Source of the DNA: Polynucleobacter sp. UK-Gri1-W3
Lineage (GTDB): Bacteria; Pseudomonadota; Gammaproteobacteria; Burkholderiales; Burkholderiaceae
Length of the DNA: 64,000 nt
Reading direction: 5' to 3'
NCBI RefSeq assembly: GCF_018881595.1
Contig: NZ_JACVQA010000001.1
Coordinates: 371,625-435,624 of the forward strand
The first letter of the stretch is position 1; each line of letters opens with the position of its first letter. A program made the translations under genes and the position numbers. Shown one piece after another: positions 32,030 to 43,828 of this stretch. Below the pieces are notes generated by a model. That model was not told the origin of the DNA, did no database searches, and saw only the letters and a program-made list of their open reading frames with translations.

Positions 32030-32731
32030 ATGACTAAATTATCTAAACGCGTTAAAGCAATTCAATCTAAAGTTGATCGCAACAAGTTCTATTCATTAGA
32101 TGACGCATTGAACCTCGTTAAAGAGTGTGCAACTGCGAAGTTTGATGAGTCAATCGACGTTGCAGTTCAGTTAGGTATTGATGCTAAGAAATCTGACCAA
32201 GTTGTGCGTGGCGCAGTAGTGCTCCCAGCTGGTACAGGTAAGCATGTTCGTGTAGCTGTTTTTGCTCAAGGCGAGAAGGCTGAGCAAGCTAAAGCCGCTG
32301 GTGCAGAAATTGTTGGCATGGAAGAACTTGCTGAGCAAATTAAAGGCGGCAAAATTGATTTCGATATTTTGATCGCATCCCCAGACACAATGAAAATTGT
32401 TGGTACTTTAGGTCAAGTATTAGGCCCACGTGGTTTGATGCCAAATCCAAAAGTTGGAACAGTTACTCCTGACGTTGCTACTGCAGTTAAAAATGCAAAA
32501 GCTGGTCAAGTTCAGTTCCGTGTGGACAAAGCCGGCATCGTGCACGCAAGCATTGGCCGTCGTTCATTTGAGCCAACTGCATTGAAGTCAAACTTGCTCG
32601 CATTGCTTGAGGCGTTGAATAAAGCAAAGCCACCTGCATCTAAGGGTATTTATTTAAAGAAGGTTGCCGTAAGCAGCACCATGGGTGCCGGCGTACGCGT
32701 AGACCAAGCATCGTTACAGGCGGCAGCTTAA
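32030..32731 (+). CDS. rplA: 50S ribosomal protein L1
   Basis: Forms the mobile L1 stalk at the ribosomal E site; in E. coli it represses its own rplKA mRNA. The 233-aa protein has the family segment [22 protein letters not shown] and its usual length. It starts 2 nt after rplK, so the pair is translationally coupled. Confidence 0.97.
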   Translation: MTKLSKRVKAIQSKVDRNKFYSLDDALNLVKECATAKFDESIDVAVQLGIDAKKSDQVVRGAVVLPAGTGKHVRVAVFAQGEKAEQAKAAGAEIVGMEELAEQIKGGKIDFDILIASPDTMKIVGTLGQVLGPRGLMPNPKVGTVTPDVATAVKNAKAGQVQFRVDKAGIVHASIGRRSFEPTALKSNLLALLEALNKAKPPASKGIYLKKVAVSSTMGAGVRVDQASLQAAA

Positions 32732-32856
32732 TTAGCTTGTAACAAAAAAGAACTTTGGGTCGACTCCCGCTCTTTGGGTGAGAGTCGAACATCAAAGACC
32801 GTTGGTGAATTAGTTGCTTCTAAAGAGTTAATTCTTAATCGTTACGAAAGTAATAG

Positions 32857-32955
32857 CCAGCGCAGATGGCGACCCTGAAAAGATTTTCACAAAAACTTTG
32901 TGAACAAATGATCAGACGCTGGTGTGTAACCCCAACTGGAAACAGTTGGTTTTTT
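32857..32955 (+). ncRNA. L10 leader RNA with a terminator-like hairpin
   Basis: CCAGCG (32857-32862) pairs with CGCTGG (32917-32922) and encloses a TTCACAAA/TTTGTGAA hairpin (32886-32904), like L10 leader RNAs bound by L10-(L12)4. A second perfect hairpin follows: CCAACTG (32932-32938), loop GAAA, CAGTTGG (32943-32949), then T6 (32950-32955). The rplJ Shine-Dalgarno AGGAG starts at 32957. The layout suggests transcription attenuation; the fold is by eye only. Confidence 0.65.
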
Positions 32956-32967
32956 AGGAGTTAAACC

Positions 32968-33609
32968 GTGCCTTTGAATGTACAAGACAAAAAAGCGATT
33001 GTTGCTGATGTCGGCGCTCAATTGGCTGGAGCTCAAACAGTCGTGCTCGCTGAATACCGTGGTATTCCAGTAGAGCAGTTGACAAAGCTACGTGCTAGCG
33101 CACGTGACCAAGGTGTATATCTTCGCGTTTTGAAGAACACATTGGCACGCCGTGCTGCACAAGGCACACAGTTTGAGCCTCTTGCTGATTCGATGGTTGG
33201 CCCCTTGATCTACGGCATCTCTGCTGATCCGATTGCTTCGGCAAAAGTATTACAGAACTTTGCTAAGACTCAAGACAAGCTAGTCATTACTGCTGGCTTA
33301 TATAACGGCAAGTTGTTGGACGTAGCGGGCGTTAAATCCCTCGCGTCTATTCCAAGCCGCGACGAGTTGTTATCTCAGTTGTTGGGCGTCATGTTGGCCC
33401 CAGTTTCTGCTATGGCTCGCGTATTGGGCGCAGTAGCAGCACAAAAGGCAGAAGGAGCACCTGCTCCGGTAGCCGAAGTGGCAGCACCTGCAGCAGAAGC
33501 AGCAGCACCAGCAGAAGTAGTTGCTGAAGCCGCAGCTCCGGAAGCAGCCGCTGAGCCTGCAGCCCCAGAAGCTGGAACAGAAACACCTGAAACCCCTGCC
33601 GCTGAATAA
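32968..33609 (+). CDS. rplJ: 50S ribosomal protein L10, with a long acidic C-terminal tail
   Basis: Base of the L7/L12 stalk. The 213-aa product starts at GTG 32968, behind AGGAG. Residues 1-160 match ordinary L10, including the [12 protein letters not shown] and [10 protein letters not shown] segments. Residues from about 161 onwards form an Ala/Pro/Glu-rich tail that E. coli L10 (165 aa) lacks. Autoregulation through the leader just upstream is likely. Part of the rplKAJL-rpoBC cluster. Confidence 0.97.
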   Translation: MPLNVQDKKAIVADVGAQLAGAQTVVLAEYRGIPVEQLTKLRASARDQGVYLRVLKNTLARRAAQGTQFEPLADSMVGPLIYGISADPIASAKVLQNFAKTQDKLVITAGLYNGKLLDVAGVKSLASIPSRDELLSQLLGVMLAPVSAMARVLGAVAAQKAEGAPAPVAEVAAPAAEAAAPAEVVAEAAAPEAAAEPAAPEAGTETPETPAAE

Positions 33610-33645
33610 GCGACAGATTAACTATTTAAGTATTAGGAGCTAAAA

Positions 33646-34020
33646 ATGGCGATTACTAAAGAAGAAATCATTGATGCAGTAGGTAGCATGTCCGTTATGG
33701 ATTTGAACGATTTAGTTAAAGCGTTCGAAGAGAAGTTTGGCGTTTCAGCTGCAGCGATGGCTGTTGCTGGTCCTGCTGGTGCAGCTGGCGGCGCTGCTGC
33801 TGAAGAGCAAACAGAATTCACTGTTAACTTGCTCGAAGCTGGCGCAAACAAGGTTTCAGTAATTAAGGCGGTTCGCGAAATTACTGGTCTTGGCTTGAAA
33901 GAAGCTAAGGACTTAGTTGATGGTGCACCGAAGCCAATCAAAGAAGCTGTTGATAAGAAGACGGCTGAAGAAGCTAAGAAGAAGCTTGACGAAGCAGGCG
34001 CTAAGTCAGAAATCAAGTAA
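33646..34020 (+). CDS. rplL: 50S ribosomal protein L7/L12
   Basis: Multi-copy stalk protein that recruits translation GTPases. The 124-aa protein has the N-terminal dimerisation helices (residues 1-33), an Ala/Gly-rich hinge, and the C-terminal factor-binding domain with [16 protein letters not shown]. It starts 36 nt after rplJ with TAGGAG upstream. The rplL-rpoB space carries two hairpins that may reduce transcription into rpoBC. Confidence 0.98.
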   Translation: MAITKEEIIDAVGSMSVMDLNDLVKAFEEKFGVSAAAMAVAGPAGAAGGAAAEEQTEFTVNLLEAGANKVSVIKAVREITGLGLKEAKDLVDGAPKPIKEAVDKKTAEEAKKKLDEAGAKSEIK

Positions 34021-34085
34021 TACAAACTTTTCTAACGCCTCCCAAAAGGAGTCGTTAGTTATGTTGGGTTTGATCTTTAGAGGTC

Positions 34086-34119
34086 AAACCCGATTTCATT
34101 TCTGATTGAAATCGGGTTT
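34086..34119 (+). promoter_or_regulatory. 13-bp hairpin between rplL and rpoB
   Basis: AAACCCGATTTCA (34086-34098) and TGAAATCGGGTTT (34107-34119) pair perfectly over an 8-nt loop. The T run is short (TTTG), so it may be an attenuator or an RNase III site, both known at this position in E. coli. Confidence 0.7.
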
Positions 34120-34156
34120 GCCTTCTGATACGACTGCAGAATGCAAGTTTGGTCGG

Positions 34157-34180
34157 ACACTAAATCTATCGGTTTAGTGT
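34157..34180 (+). other. Second hairpin between rplL and rpoB
   Basis: ACACTAAA (34157-34164) with TTTAGTGT (34173-34180), 8-nt loop. It ends about 66 nt before the rpoB ATG. Confidence 0.55.
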
Positions 34181-34246
34181 TGTCCGCCAGTGATTGGTAG
34201 TGGCCAATCGCCAAATCTTTGTACAGTCGCTGAATTCGGAGATGAA

Positions 34247-37200
34247 ATGAACTATAGCTTCACCGAACGCAAGCGAGTCCGTAAAAGCTTTGCTAAGCGA
34301 GTAAACAACCACCAGGTTCCTTACCTGATCGCAACGCAGCTGGAATCCTACGCTAAATTTTTACAGGCTGAAAAGCCAGCAATGTCTCGTCTTACTGAGG
34401 GACTTCAAGCTGCCTTTACATCAGCATTCCCAATTGTGTCTAACAACGGCTATGCACGTATGGAATACGTGTCTTACCAGTTATCACAGCCACCGTTTGA
34501 CGTTAAAGAATGTCAACAACGTGGTTACACATACCACTCTGCCTTACGCGCAAAAGTTCGCTTGATTATTTATGATCGCGAAGCGCCTACTAAGGTTAAA
34601 GAGGTAAAAGAGAGCGAAGTCTACATGGGTGAAATTCCACTCATGACAGAAAATGGCTCTTTTGTGATTAATGGTACTGAGCGTGTCATCGTTTCTCAGT
34701 TGCACCGTTCCCCAGGCGTCTTCTTTGAACACGATAAGGGTAAAACACACAGCTCAGGTAAGTTGCTGTTCTCAGCACGCATCATTCCTTACCGTGGTTC
34801 ATGGCTCGATTTCGAGTTTGATCCGAAAGACATTCTCTATTTCCGCGTTGACCGTCGTCGTAAGATGCCTGTCACCATTTTGCTCAAAGCAATTGGTTTA
34901 AACAACGAACAGATTCTTGCTAACTTCTTTAACTTTGACCATTTCTCATTGACTGCTAACGGCGGCTCAATGGAATTTGTGCCAGAGCGTTTGCGTGGTC
35001 AGTTGGCTAGCTTTGATGTGCTCGACAAGAATGGCGTTGTTGTCATTCAAAAAGACAAGCGTATCAATGCAAAGCATATCCGCGAACTTGAAGCTGCTAA
35101 GACAAAAACAATCGCTGTACCAGATGACTATTTAATTGGTCGTGTTGTTGCGCGCAATATTGTTGATCAAGATTCTGGTGAAATCTTGGCCTACGCTAAT
35201 GATGAAATCACTGAAGAGGTATTGGCTACATTGCGCGATGCAGGCATCAAGCAATTAGAAACTATCTACACCAATGATTTGGATTCTGGTGCATACATTT
35301 CTCAGACATTGCGTACTGATGAAACTGCGGACCAAATGGCTGCTCGTATCGCCATCTACCGCATGATGCGTCCTGGTGAGCCTCCAACAGAAGATGCTGT
35401 TGAAGCCTTGTTCCAGCGCTTGTTCTATAACGAAGATACCTACGACTTATCTCGCGTTGGCCGTATGAAGGTCAACAGTCGTTTGAACCGTCCAGAAATG
35501 GAAGGCCCAATGGTTCTGTCGAACGAAGATATTCTCGACACTATTAAGTCCCTCGTAGATTTGCGTAACGGCAAAGGCGAAGTAGACGATATCGATCACT
35601 TAGGTAATCGTCGTGTACGTTGCGTTGGCGAATTGGCTGAAAACCAATTCCGTGCTGGTTTGTCACGTGTTGAGCGTGCGGTTAAAGAACGTCTCGGCCA
35701 AGCCGAAACAGAAAACCTCATGCCCCATGACTTGATTAACAGCAAGCCAATCTCTTCTGCTATTCGTGAGTTCTTCGGTTCTTCACAGTTGTCCCAGTTT
35801 ATGGACCAAACCAACCCACTTTCAGAGATCACGCACAAGCGTCGTATTTCTGCATTGGGACCTGGTGGCTTGACCCGCGAGCGCGCAGGCTTTGAGGTGC
35901 GCGACGTGCATCCAACCCACTACGGACGTGTTTGCCCAATTGAAACTCCAGAAGGACCAAACATTGGTTTGATCAACTCACTCGCGTTATTTGCGCGTTT
36001 GAATGAGCACGGTTTCTTAGAAACCCCATACCGTAAAGTTTCCAATAGCAAGGTGAGCGATGAAGTGGTTTACCTCTCAGCAATTGAAGAGGCAAAGTAT
36101 GTGATTGCTCAGGCAAACGCAACAATCGACAAGAGCGGTAAGTTGGCCGACGAATTGGTTTCTGCTCGTCAAGCTGGTGAGACCATGATGGTTAGCCCAG
36201 AGCGCATCGATTTCATTGACGTTGCTCCTAGCCAGATCGTTTCTGCTGCTGCTTCACTCGTTCCATTCTTAGAGCACGATGATGCAAACCGTGCTTTGAT
36301 GGGTGCAAATATGCAGCGTCAAGCAGTTCCTTGCTTGCGTCCGGATAAGCCATTGGTTGGTACAGGTTTAGAGCGTATTGTTGCGGTTGACTCCGGCACA
36401 GTTATTTTGGCGTCTCGCGGCGGTATCGTTGATTATGTCGATGCTAACCGTGTTGTGATTCGTGTAAACGATGATGAGACAGCTGCCGGTGAAGTTGGTG
36501 TGGATATTTATAACCTCATCAAGTACACCCGTTCAAACCAAAATACCAACATCAACCAACGTCCAATCGTTCAGGCTGGTGATCGCGTAGCGCGTGGTGA
36601 CGTTGTTGCTGACGGCGCATCTACCGATTTGGGTGAATTGGCTTTGGGTCAAAACATGACTGTGGCATTTATGCCATGGAACGGCTACAACTTCGAAGAT
36701 TCAATCTTGATCTCTGAAAAAGTTGTTGCTGATGACCGCTACACCTCCATTCATATTGAAGAGTTGTCAGTAGTTGCACGTGATACCAAGCTTGGTTCAG
36801 AAGAAATTACTCGCGATATCTCTAATTTGGCAGAGTCACAACTCTCCCGTTTGGATGAGAGCGGTATTGTTTATATCGGTGCTGAAGTTGAAGCTGGCGA
36901 CGTATTAGTTGGTAAGGTAACTCCAAAGGGTGAGACTACTCTCACTCCTGAAGAGAAGTTGCTACGTGCGATCTTCGGTGAAAAAGCATCTGACGTTAAA
37001 GATACTTCTTTGCGTGTTCCATCTGGAATGATCGGTACTGTTATTGATGTTCAGGTCTTCACCCGTGAAGGTATTGAGCGTGATGCACGTGCACAGGCGA
37101 TTATTCAAGAAGAATTACAACGCTATCGTTTGGACTTGAACGACCAGTTGCGTATTGTTGAGGGCGATGCCTTCATGCGTTTAGAAAAACTGTTGATTGG

Positions 37201-38347
37201 CAAAGTTGCCAATGGTGGTCCTCAGAAATTAGCTAAAGGCACTAAGATTGACAAGGAATACCTTGCCAGCTTAGATAAATACCATTGGTTTGACGTTCGT
37301 CCAGCAGATGATGAGGTTGCTTCACAAGTTGAAGCAATTAAATCTTCTATCGAAGCGAAGCGTAAGCAATTTGATGAAGCTTTTGAAGAGAAGCGCACCA
37401 AGCTTACCCAGGGCGATGATTTACAGCCTGGCGTAACAAAGATGGTTAAGGTCTACTTGGCCGTTAAGCGTCGTTTACAGCCTGGTGACAAGATGGCTGG
37501 TCGTCACGGTAACAAAGGTGTGGTTTCTAAAATCGCCCCTGCGGAAGATATGCCGTTTATGGCTGACGGACGCCCTGTTGACATCGTCTTGAACCCATTG
37601 GGTGTTCCTTCCCGTATGAACGTAGGTCAGATCTTGGAAACCCATTTAGGTTGGGCGGCTCAAGGTATTGGTAAGCGTATTGATGAGATGGTTCGTCAAC
37701 AAGCTAAGCAAGCTGAACTTCGTAAGTTCATGAAGCAGCTTTACAACGAAACCGGTCGCATTGAAGATATCGACAACTTTACTGATGAGCAGATCACAGT
37801 TTTGGCTGAGAATTTACGCCAAGGCTTGCCATTCGCTACTCCGGTGTTTGACGGTGCTACTGAAGCTGAAATCGGACGCATGCTCGAGTTGGCGTACCCA
37901 GAAGATGTTGCTAAATCTTTGAAGATGACTCCTTCACGTCAGCAAATGATTTTGTGCGACGGCCGTACTGGCGATCAATTTGAGCGTCCAGTAACAGTTG
38001 GTGTAATGCACGTCTTGAAACTCCACCATTTGGTCGATGACAAGATGCACGCACGTTCAACCGGACCTTACTCTTTAGTAACGCAACAGCCATTGGGCGG
38101 TAAAGCTCAGTTTGGTGGTCAGCGCTTTGGTGAGATGGAAGTCTGGGCCCTCGAAGCATACGGTGCTTCATATGTCTTGCAGGAAATGCTGACAGTGAAG
38201 TCTGATGACGTCGCAGGCCGTACCAAGGTTTACGAAAACATCGTCAAGGGCGAGCACACGATTGATGCTGGCATGCCCGAATCCTTCAACGTGCTGGTAA
38301 AAGAAATCCGTTCGTTGGGTATTGACATTGACATGGAGCGCAACTGA
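34247..38347 (+). CDS. rpoB: RNA polymerase subunit beta
   Basis: Catalytic-core subunit. The 1366-aa product has all expected regions, including the rifampicin pocket [18 protein letters not shown] and [13 protein letters not shown], with no known resistance change that I can see, and the late [18 protein letters not shown] region. ATG 34247 has GGAG 6 nt upstream and gives the family N-terminus [15 protein letters not shown]; a GTG-started version from 34190 would add 19 unlikely residues. The stop lies one base before the rpoC ATG. Confidence 0.98.
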   Translation: MNYSFTERKRVRKSFAKRVNNHQVPYLIATQLESYAKFLQAEKPAMSRLTEGLQAAFTSAFPIVSNNGYARMEYVSYQLSQPPFDVKECQQRGYTYHSALRAKVRLIIYDREAPTKVKEVKESEVYMGEIPLMTENGSFVINGTERVIVSQLHRSPGVFFEHDKGKTHSSGKLLFSARIIPYRGSWLDFEFDPKDILYFRVDRRRKMPVTILLKAIGLNNEQILANFFNFDHFSLTANGGSMEFVPERLRGQLASFDVLDKNGVVVIQKDKRINAKHIRELEAAKTKTIAVPDDYLIGRVVARNIVDQDSGEILAYANDEITEEVLATLRDAGIKQLETIYTNDLDSGAYISQTLRTDETADQMAARIAIYRMMRPGEPPTEDAVEALFQRLFYNEDTYDLSRVGRMKVNSRLNRPEMEGPMVLSNEDILDTIKSLVDLRNGKGEVDDIDHLGNRRVRCVGELAENQFRAGLSRVERAVKERLGQAETENLMPHDLINSKPISSAIREFFGSSQLSQFMDQTNPLSEITHKRRISALGPGGLTRERAGFEVRDVHPTHYGRVCPIETPEGPNIGLINSLALFARLNEHGFLETPYRKVSNSKVSDEVVYLSAIEEAKYVIAQANATIDKSGKLADELVSARQAGETMMVSPERIDFIDVAPSQIVSAAASLVPFLEHDDANRALMGANMQRQAVPCLRPDKPLVGTGLERIVAVDSGTVILASRGGIVDYVDANRVVIRVNDDETAAGEVGVDIYNLIKYTRSNQNTNINQRPIVQAGDRVARGDVVADGASTDLGELALGQNMTVAFMPWNGYNFEDSILISEKVVADDRYTSIHIEELSVVARDTKLGSEEITRDISNLAESQLSRLDESGIVYIGAEVEAGDVLVGKVTPKGETTLTPEEKLLRAIFGEKASDVKDTSLRVPSGMIGTVIDVQVFTREGIERDARAQAIIQEELQRYRLDLNDQLRIVEGDAFMRLEKLLIGKVANGGPQKLAKGTKIDKEYLASLDKYHWFDVRPADDEVASQVEAIKSSIEAKRKQFDEAFEEKRTKLTQGDDLQPGVTKMVKVYLAVKRRLQPGDKMAGRHGNKGVVSKIAPAEDMPFMADGRPVDIVLNPLGVPSRMNVGQILETHLGWAAQGIGKRIDEMVRQQAKQAELRKFMKQLYNETGRIEDIDNFTDEQITVLAENLRQGLPFATPVFDGATEAEIGRMLELAYPEDVAKSLKMTPSRQQMILCDGRTGDQFERPVTVGVMHVLKLHHLVDDKMHARSTGPYSLVTQQPLGGKAQFGGQRFGEMEVWALEAYGASYVLQEMLTVKSDDVAGRTKVYENIVKGEHTIDAGMPESFNVLVKEIRSLGIDIDMERN

Positions 38348-38348
38348 T

Positions 38349-41300
38349 ATGAAAGCATTGCTAGATTTATTTAAGCAAACGCAGGGCGAAGAGCAGTTTG
38401 ATGTCATCAAAATTGGTCTCGCATCTCCTGAGAAAATTCGCTCATGGTCTTTTGGTGAAGTACGCAAACCAGAAACCATCAACTACCGGACTTTTAAGCC
38501 CGAGCGTGATGGTTTGTTCTGCGCCAAGATTTTTGGACCAACCAAAGACTACGAGTGCTTATGCGGCAAGTACAAGCGCTTAAAGTTCCGTGGCGTAATC
38601 TGCGAGAAGTGCGGTGTTGAAGTTACTCTCGCCAAGGTACGTCGTGAGCGTATGGGCCACATTGAGTTGGCAGCCCCTGTAGCGCACATCTGGTTCTTGA
38701 AGTCCTTGCCATCCCGTTTGGGTATGGTTCTCGATATGACATTGCGTGATATCGAGCGCGTTCTCTACTTTGAAGCATATGTAGTGGTTGATCCTGGCAT
38801 GACTCCTGAAGGCGCGATGAAGCGTGGTCAGATCATGTCTGAGGACGAATACATTGCCAAGACTGAAGAGTATGGTGACGGCGCATTTACGGCCATCATG
38901 GGCGCGGAAGGTATTCGTGACCTCTTGCGTTCGATTGATATCGATCGTGAAGTAGAGACCATTCGTGCTGATTTAAAAGCTACTGGTAGCGATGCCAAGA
39001 TCAAGAAATACGCTAAGCGCTTAAAAGTGCTCGAGGCGTTCCAGACTTCAGGTATTAAGCCTGACTGGATGATCATGGAAGTGTTGCCAGTATTGCCACC
39101 TGAATTGCGCCCATTGGTGCCATTGGATGGCGGTCGCTTTGCTACCTCCGATTTGAACGACCTCTATCGTCGTGTAATCAACCGTAACAACCGTTTAAAG
39201 CGTTTGTTAGAGTTGCGCGCACCAGAGATCATCGTTCGTAACGAAAAACGCATGTTGCAAGAAGCGGTTGACTCATTGCTCGACAACGGTCGTCGTGGTA
39301 AGGCTATGACTGGCGCTAACAAGCGTCCTCTCAAGTCCTTGGCTGAGATGATTAAAGGTAAGAGCGGTCGTTTCCGTCAAAACTTGTTGGGTAAACGTGT
39401 TGACTACTCTGGTCGTTCAGTCATCGTGGTTGGCCCTACATTGAAATTGCATCAGTGCGGCTTACCAAAATTGATGGCCTTGGAGTTGTTCAAGCCATTT
39501 ATTTTCAACAAGCTTGAGACTTTGGGAATTGCAACCACGATTAAGGCTGCAAAGAAAGAAGTTGAAAGCCAGACTCCAATCGTTTGGGACATTCTCGAAG
39601 AAGTGATTCGTGAACATCCAATCATGTTGAACCGTGCGCCTACATTGCACCGTCTCGGTATTCAGGCTTTCGAGCCAATGCTGATTGAAGGTAAAGCAAT
39701 CCAATTGCACCCATTAGTCTGCGCGGCATTTAACGCGGACTTTGATGGTGACCAAATGGCGGTTCACGTTCCTTTGTCGCTCGAAGCGCAAATGGAAGCA
39801 CGTACATTGATGTTGGCTTCGAACAATGTATTGTTCCCAGCTAACGGCGAGCCATCAATCGTTCCTTCACAGGACGTGGTGTTGGGTCTGTACTACGCTA
39901 CACGTGACAAGATAAACGGTAAAGGCGAAGGCATGGTGTTCGCTAACATTACTGAAGTAGTACGCGCATACGAAGCAGGTCAAGTTGAATTGGCTTCTCG
40001 TGTCGCTGTTCGTATTACTGAGTTTGAGATTGTGGACAAGAAGGCAGAGGGCGATGCCCGTTTTGCTGAAAAGACCAAGATCTATCAAACATCAGTTGGC
40101 CGTGCAATCTTGTCTGAGATTTTGCCTAAAGGCATGTCTTTCGAGGAAATTAACAAGCCTTTGAAGAAAAAAGAAATCTCACGTTTGATCAACACATCAT
40201 TCCGCAAGTGCGGTTTGCGTGAAACAGTTATTTTTGCTGACCGCCTCTTGCAGTCTGGTTTCCGTTTGGCAACCAACGCTGGTATCTCAGTTGCGATTGA
40301 CGATATGTTGATCCCGACCTCTAAAGAGCGCATCATCACTGAGGCTTCTGCCAAGGTTAAAGAGTACGACAAGCAGTTCATGTCAGGCCTCGTAACCAAT
40401 CAAGAGCGTTATAACAACGTGGTTGATATTTGGGGTGCTGCAGGTGACCAAGTTGGTAAGGCGATGATGGACGAGTTGTCACACGTTGACGTACTCGACC
40501 GTAACGGTAAGACTGTTCGTCAAGAGTCCTTTAACTCCATCTACATGATGGCGGATTCTGGTGCACGTGGATCTGCAGCGCAGATTCGTCAGTTGGCTGG
40601 TATGCGTGGTTTGATGGCTAAGCCTGATGGCTCCATCATTGAAACCCCAATTACTGCGAACTTCCGTGAAGGCTTGAACGTATTACAGTACTTCATTTCA
40701 ACCCACGGTGCTCGTAAAGGTCTTGCTGATACAGCGTTGAAGACAGCGAACTCTGGTTACTTGACACGTCGTTTGTGCGACGTTACTCAAGACCTCGTGG
40801 TGATTGAAGATGATTGCGGCGCAACTTCTGGCGTAACAATGAAAGCGCTTGTTGAAGGCGGCGAAATTATCGAAGCATTGCGTGATCGTATTTTGGGTCG
40901 TGTATGTATCGGTGACATCGTTCATCCTGATACACAAGAAGTCATCGTTCCTAACGACACCTTGCTCGACGAAGATCATGTTGATCAAATCGTTGCATTG
41001 GGTATCGACGAAGTTAAAGTGCGCACAGTATTGTCTTGCTTAACTCGCTTTGGTTTGTGCGCTAAGTGCTACGGTCGTGATCTTGGTCGCGGCGGTCTGG
41101 TGAACGTTGGCGAAGCAGTAGGCGTTATCGCTGCTCAGTCCATCGGTGAGCCAGGCACACAGTTGACTATGCGTACCTTCCATATCGGTGGTGCAGCATC
41201 ACGTGCTTTGGTTGCAAGCAACATCGAAGCTAAGTCTAATGGTGCTTTGAAATTCTCTGCCACGATGCGTGTTGTCAAGAACGCGAAGGGCGAGCAGATC

Positions 41301-42611
41301 GTGATTTCACGTTCTGGCGAAGCCTTGATCGTTGATGAGAATGGTCGTGAGCGCGAGCGTCATAAAGTACCTTACGGTGCAACTCTCTTGTTGAAAGAAG
41401 ATGCAACTGTTAAGGCTGGCGCAAGCTTGGCGACATGGGATCCGTTAACACGCCCGATTATTTCTGAGTACGCGGGTATCGCTCGCTTTGATAACGTTGA
41501 AGAAGGCGTCACCGTTGCTAAGCAGGTTGACGAAGTTACTGGTCTGTCCACTTTGGTGGTTATTGACGGCAAACGTCGCTCTGCTGCAAGCAAAGGCGTT
41601 CGCCCAATGATCAACTTGGTTGATGACAAGGGTAACGAAGTCATGATTGCCGGTACTGATCACCCAGTAAACATTGGTCTCCAAGTAGGTGCTTTGATTA
41701 CTGTTAAAGATGGTCAAAAGGTCGAAGTTGGTGAAGTATTGGCACGTATTCCAATCGAATCACAGAAGACTCGCGACATTACCGGCGGCTTGCCACGCGT
41801 TGCTGAATTGTTCGAAGCACGTTCACCTAAAGATGCAGCTGTCTTGGCGAAAGTTACTGGAACAGTTTCTTTCGGTAAAGAAACCAAAGGTAAACAGCGT
41901 TTGGTTATTACCGATATGGACGGCGAAGCCAATGAATTCTTGATTCCTAAAGAGAAGCAAGTTCTTGTTCATGACGGTCAAGTTGTGAACAAGGGCGAGA
42001 TGATTGTGGAAGGCCCTGCTGATCCACATGACATCTTGACTCTCCGCGGTATTGAAGAGTTGGCGATCTACATCGTTGATGAAGTTCAAGACGTTTACCG
42101 TTTGCAGGGCGTGAAGATTAACGACAAGCATATTGAAGTGATCGTGCGTCAAATGTTGCGTCGTGTGCAAATTACTGATGGCGGCGATACCGCTTACATC
42201 ACTGGTGAGCAAGTTGAGCGTTCAAAACTGTATGACGCAAATGATTTGGTGATTGCCGCAGGTAAGCGCCCAGCCCAGTTCGAAAACGTGCTGTTGGGTA
42301 TTACAAAAGCATCCTTGTCGACAGACAGTTTCATTTCAGCGGCTTCTTTCCAAGAAACCACCCGTGTATTGACCGAAGCCGCAATTATGGGCAAGACCGA
42401 TACACTTCGTGGCCTCAAGGAAAACGTCATTATTGGTCGTCTGATTCCTGCTGGTACCGGCTTGTCTTATCGCCGTGCACGCAAGGTCAGAGAGCAGTTC
42501 GAACGTGATCGCGCTCAAATGATTGCCGCCGAAGAGGAAGCAATGGTCAATACGCCTGTAGAAATAGAGGCTGAAATCGTTGCTCCTGCTGGGGAGGCTG
42601 ATCCAAGCTAA
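38349..42611 (+). CDS. rpoC: RNA polymerase subunit beta'
   Basis: Carries the catalytic magnesium site [12 protein letters not shown]. The 1420-aa product also shows the N-terminal zinc cysteines in [19 protein letters not shown], the second zinc site near [11 protein letters not shown], the bridge-helix region, and the trigger-loop [20 protein letters not shown] place the start at ATG 38349, one base after the rpoB stop; a longer frame from 38322 would overlap rpoB. A terminator follows. Confidence 0.98.
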   Translation: MKALLDLFKQTQGEEQFDVIKIGLASPEKIRSWSFGEVRKPETINYRTFKPERDGLFCAKIFGPTKDYECLCGKYKRLKFRGVICEKCGVEVTLAKVRRERMGHIELAAPVAHIWFLKSLPSRLGMVLDMTLRDIERVLYFEAYVVVDPGMTPEGAMKRGQIMSEDEYIAKTEEYGDGAFTAIMGAEGIRDLLRSIDIDREVETIRADLKATGSDAKIKKYAKRLKVLEAFQTSGIKPDWMIMEVLPVLPPELRPLVPLDGGRFATSDLNDLYRRVINRNNRLKRLLELRAPEIIVRNEKRMLQEAVDSLLDNGRRGKAMTGANKRPLKSLAEMIKGKSGRFRQNLLGKRVDYSGRSVIVVGPTLKLHQCGLPKLMALELFKPFIFNKLETLGIATTIKAAKKEVESQTPIVWDILEEVIREHPIMLNRAPTLHRLGIQAFEPMLIEGKAIQLHPLVCAAFNADFDGDQMAVHVPLSLEAQMEARTLMLASNNVLFPANGEPSIVPSQDVVLGLYYATRDKINGKGEGMVFANITEVVRAYEAGQVELASRVAVRITEFEIVDKKAEGDARFAEKTKIYQTSVGRAILSEILPKGMSFEEINKPLKKKEISRLINTSFRKCGLRETVIFADRLLQSGFRLATNAGISVAIDDMLIPTSKERIITEASAKVKEYDKQFMSGLVTNQERYNNVVDIWGAAGDQVGKAMMDELSHVDVLDRNGKTVRQESFNSIYMMADSGARGSAAQIRQLAGMRGLMAKPDGSIIETPITANFREGLNVLQYFISTHGARKGLADTALKTANSGYLTRRLCDVTQDLVVIEDDCGATSGVTMKALVEGGEIIEALRDRILGRVCIGDIVHPDTQEVIVPNDTLLDEDHVDQIVALGIDEVKVRTVLSCLTRFGLCAKCYGRDLGRGGLVNVGEAVGVIAAQSIGEPGTQLTMRTFHIGGAASRALVASNIEAKSNGALKFSATMRVVKNAKGEQIVISRSGEALIVDENGRERERHKVPYGATLLLKEDATVKAGASLATWDPLTRPIISEYAGIARFDNVEEGVTVAKQVDEVTGLSTLVVIDGKRRSAASKGVRPMINLVDDKGNEVMIAGTDHPVNIGLQVGALITVKDGQKVEVGEVLARIPIESQKTRDITGGLPRVAELFEARSPKDAAVLAKVTGTVSFGKETKGKQRLVITDMDGEANEFLIPKEKQVLVHDGQVVNKGEMIVEGPADPHDILTLRGIEELAIYIVDEVQDVYRLQGVKINDKHIEVIVRQMLRRVQITDGGDTAYITGEQVERSKLYDANDLVIAAGKRPAQFENVLLGITKASLSTDSFISAASFQETTRVLTEAAIMGKTDTLRGLKENVIIGRLIPAGTGLSYRRARKVREQFERDRAQMIAAEEEAMVNTPVEIEAEIVAPAGEADPS

Positions 42612-42621
42612 TTTGGTAATT

Positions 42622-42645
42622 CTGGCCAGAAATGGCCAGTTTTTT
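42622..42645 (+). terminator. rpoBC terminator
   Basis: CTGGCC (42622-42627), loop AGAAAT, GGCCAG (42634-42639), then T6 (42640-42645). It lies 11 nt after the rpoC stop. Confidence 0.9.
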
Positions 42646-42655
42646 CCCCATTTGG

Positions 42656-42684
42656 TTGACGGAAAAGGCTGGCCAAGCTAGAAT
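42656..42684 (+). promoter_or_regulatory. Promoter of the rpsL-rpsG-fusA-tuf (str) operon
   Basis: TTGACG (42656-42661), 17-bp spacer, TAGAAT (42679-42684). Start near 42691, leaving a leader of about 98 nt before rpsL. Confidence 0.85.
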
Positions 42685-42788
42685 GCTGAGTTCTACTGAT
42701 TCAGAAGAGGGTCTTTTTGACCTAGAAATTCTCTAAGTCATTGATTTTCTTAAAGAAAGCAACAAAGAAGTACTAACCGAGCTATTTT

Positions 42789-43169
42789 ATGCCAACAATT
42801 AATCAATTAATACGCAAGCCAAGATCCAGGCTTATCGTTAAAAGCAAGAGCCCTGCACTGGAAAACAGTCCGCAGCGCCGTGGTGTTTGTACACGTGTGT
42901 ACACCACTACTCCTAAAAAGCCTAACTCTGCGCTTCGTAAAGTAGCCAAAGTTCGCTTAACCAATGGTTTTGAAGTTATTTCATACATTGGCGGTGAAGG
43001 CCATAACCTCCAGGAACACTCAGTAGTGTTAATCCGTGGTGGTCGTGTAAAGGATTTGCCAGGTGTTCGTTACCACATCGTTCGTGGCTCACTTGACTTG
43101 CAAGGTGTTAAAGACCGTAAGCAATCACGTTCCAAGTACGGTGCTAAGCGCGCTAAGAAATCTGCTTAA
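42789..43169 (+). CDS. rpsL: 30S ribosomal protein S12
   Basis: Decoding-centre protein and streptomycin target. The 126-aa protein has [20 protein letters not shown] with the wild-type Lys at the position of E. coli Lys42, and the later [16 protein letters not shown] with a wild-type Lys (Lys87 equivalent), so no streptomycin-resistance change is seen. It heads the str operon behind its own promoter. Confidence 0.98.
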   Translation: MPTINQLIRKPRSRLIVKSKSPALENSPQRRGVCTRVYTTTPKKPNSALRKVAKVRLTNGFEVISYIGGEGHNLQEHSVVLIRGGRVKDLPGVRYHIVRGSLDLQGVKDRKQSRSKYGAKRAKKSA

Positions 43170-43285
43170 TCTTTCAATAGATTTTTGCTGAAGTATTTGT
43201 AGTAAGTCTTCGTTTGTCAGACTTTAAAGACAAGTAAGTGGTTGTTCCGTCTAGGAATCTTCTTAGATAGTAGGGCAACCGGAGT

Positions 43286-43308
43286 GGGTGATTCATGTGA
43301 ATCATCCC
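43286..43308 (+). promoter_or_regulatory. Hairpin in the rpsL-rpsG gap
   Basis: GGGTGATTCA (43286-43295) pairs with TGAATCA-T-CCC (43298-43308) with one bulged T. It lies 22 nt before the rpsG ATG. In E. coli the same gap holds the S7 autoregulatory site. Confidence 0.55.
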
Positions 43309-43330
43309 TAACTGAACTGAAGGAGTAGTT

Positions 43331-43801
43331 ATGCCACGTCGTCGTGAAGTTCCCAAACGGGAAATTTTGCCGGATCCAAAATTCGGAAATGTAGAAGTAG
43401 CTAAATTCATGAACGTCCTCATGTTGGACGGCAAGAAATCGGTTGCAGAGCGTATCGTTTACGGTGCCTTTGACCACATCGAGAAAAAAGCAAATAAAGA
43501 ACCACTTGAAGTTTTCTCAACAGCTATGGGCAACGTTAAGCCAATGGTTGAGGTGAAGAGCCGTCGTGTTGGTGGTGCTAACTATCAGGTTCCTGTTGAA
43601 GTTCGTCCATCACGCCGTTCTGCTTTGGCAATGCGCTGGGTGCGCGAAGCCGCTAAAAAGCGTGGTGAGAAATCAATGGCCCAACGTTTGGCCAACGAAT
43701 TATTAGAAGCTGCAGAAGGTCGCGGCGGAGCAATGAAGAAGCGTGAAGAAGTTCACCGTATGGCAGAAGCTAACAAAGCTTTCTCACATTTCCGCTTCTA
43801 A
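43331..43801 (+). CDS. rpsG: 30S ribosomal protein S7
   Basis: Head-domain organiser of the 30S subunit and mRNA exit-site protein. The 156-aa product begins [19 protein letters not shown] and contains the conserved [19 protein letters not shown] lies upstream of the ATG. In E. coli S7 represses its own operon by binding the rpsL-rpsG junction; here the junction is 161 nt and contains a hairpin, so similar control is plausible. Confidence 0.98.
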   Translation: MPRRREVPKREILPDPKFGNVEVAKFMNVLMLDGKKSVAERIVYGAFDHIEKKANKEPLEVFSTAMGNVKPMVEVKSRRVGGANYQVPVEVRPSRRSALAMRWVREAAKKRGEKSMAQRLANELLEAAEGRGGAMKKREEVHRMAEANKAFSHFRF

Positions 43802-43828
43802 TCGCACAGCAAAGAAAAGGTACCAACA

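Noticed and set aside
35596-35838. Minus-strand 80-aa frame within rpoB, and similar shadows in rpoC and fusA
   Set aside because: Antisense to conserved core genes with strong codon bias; no independent signals.
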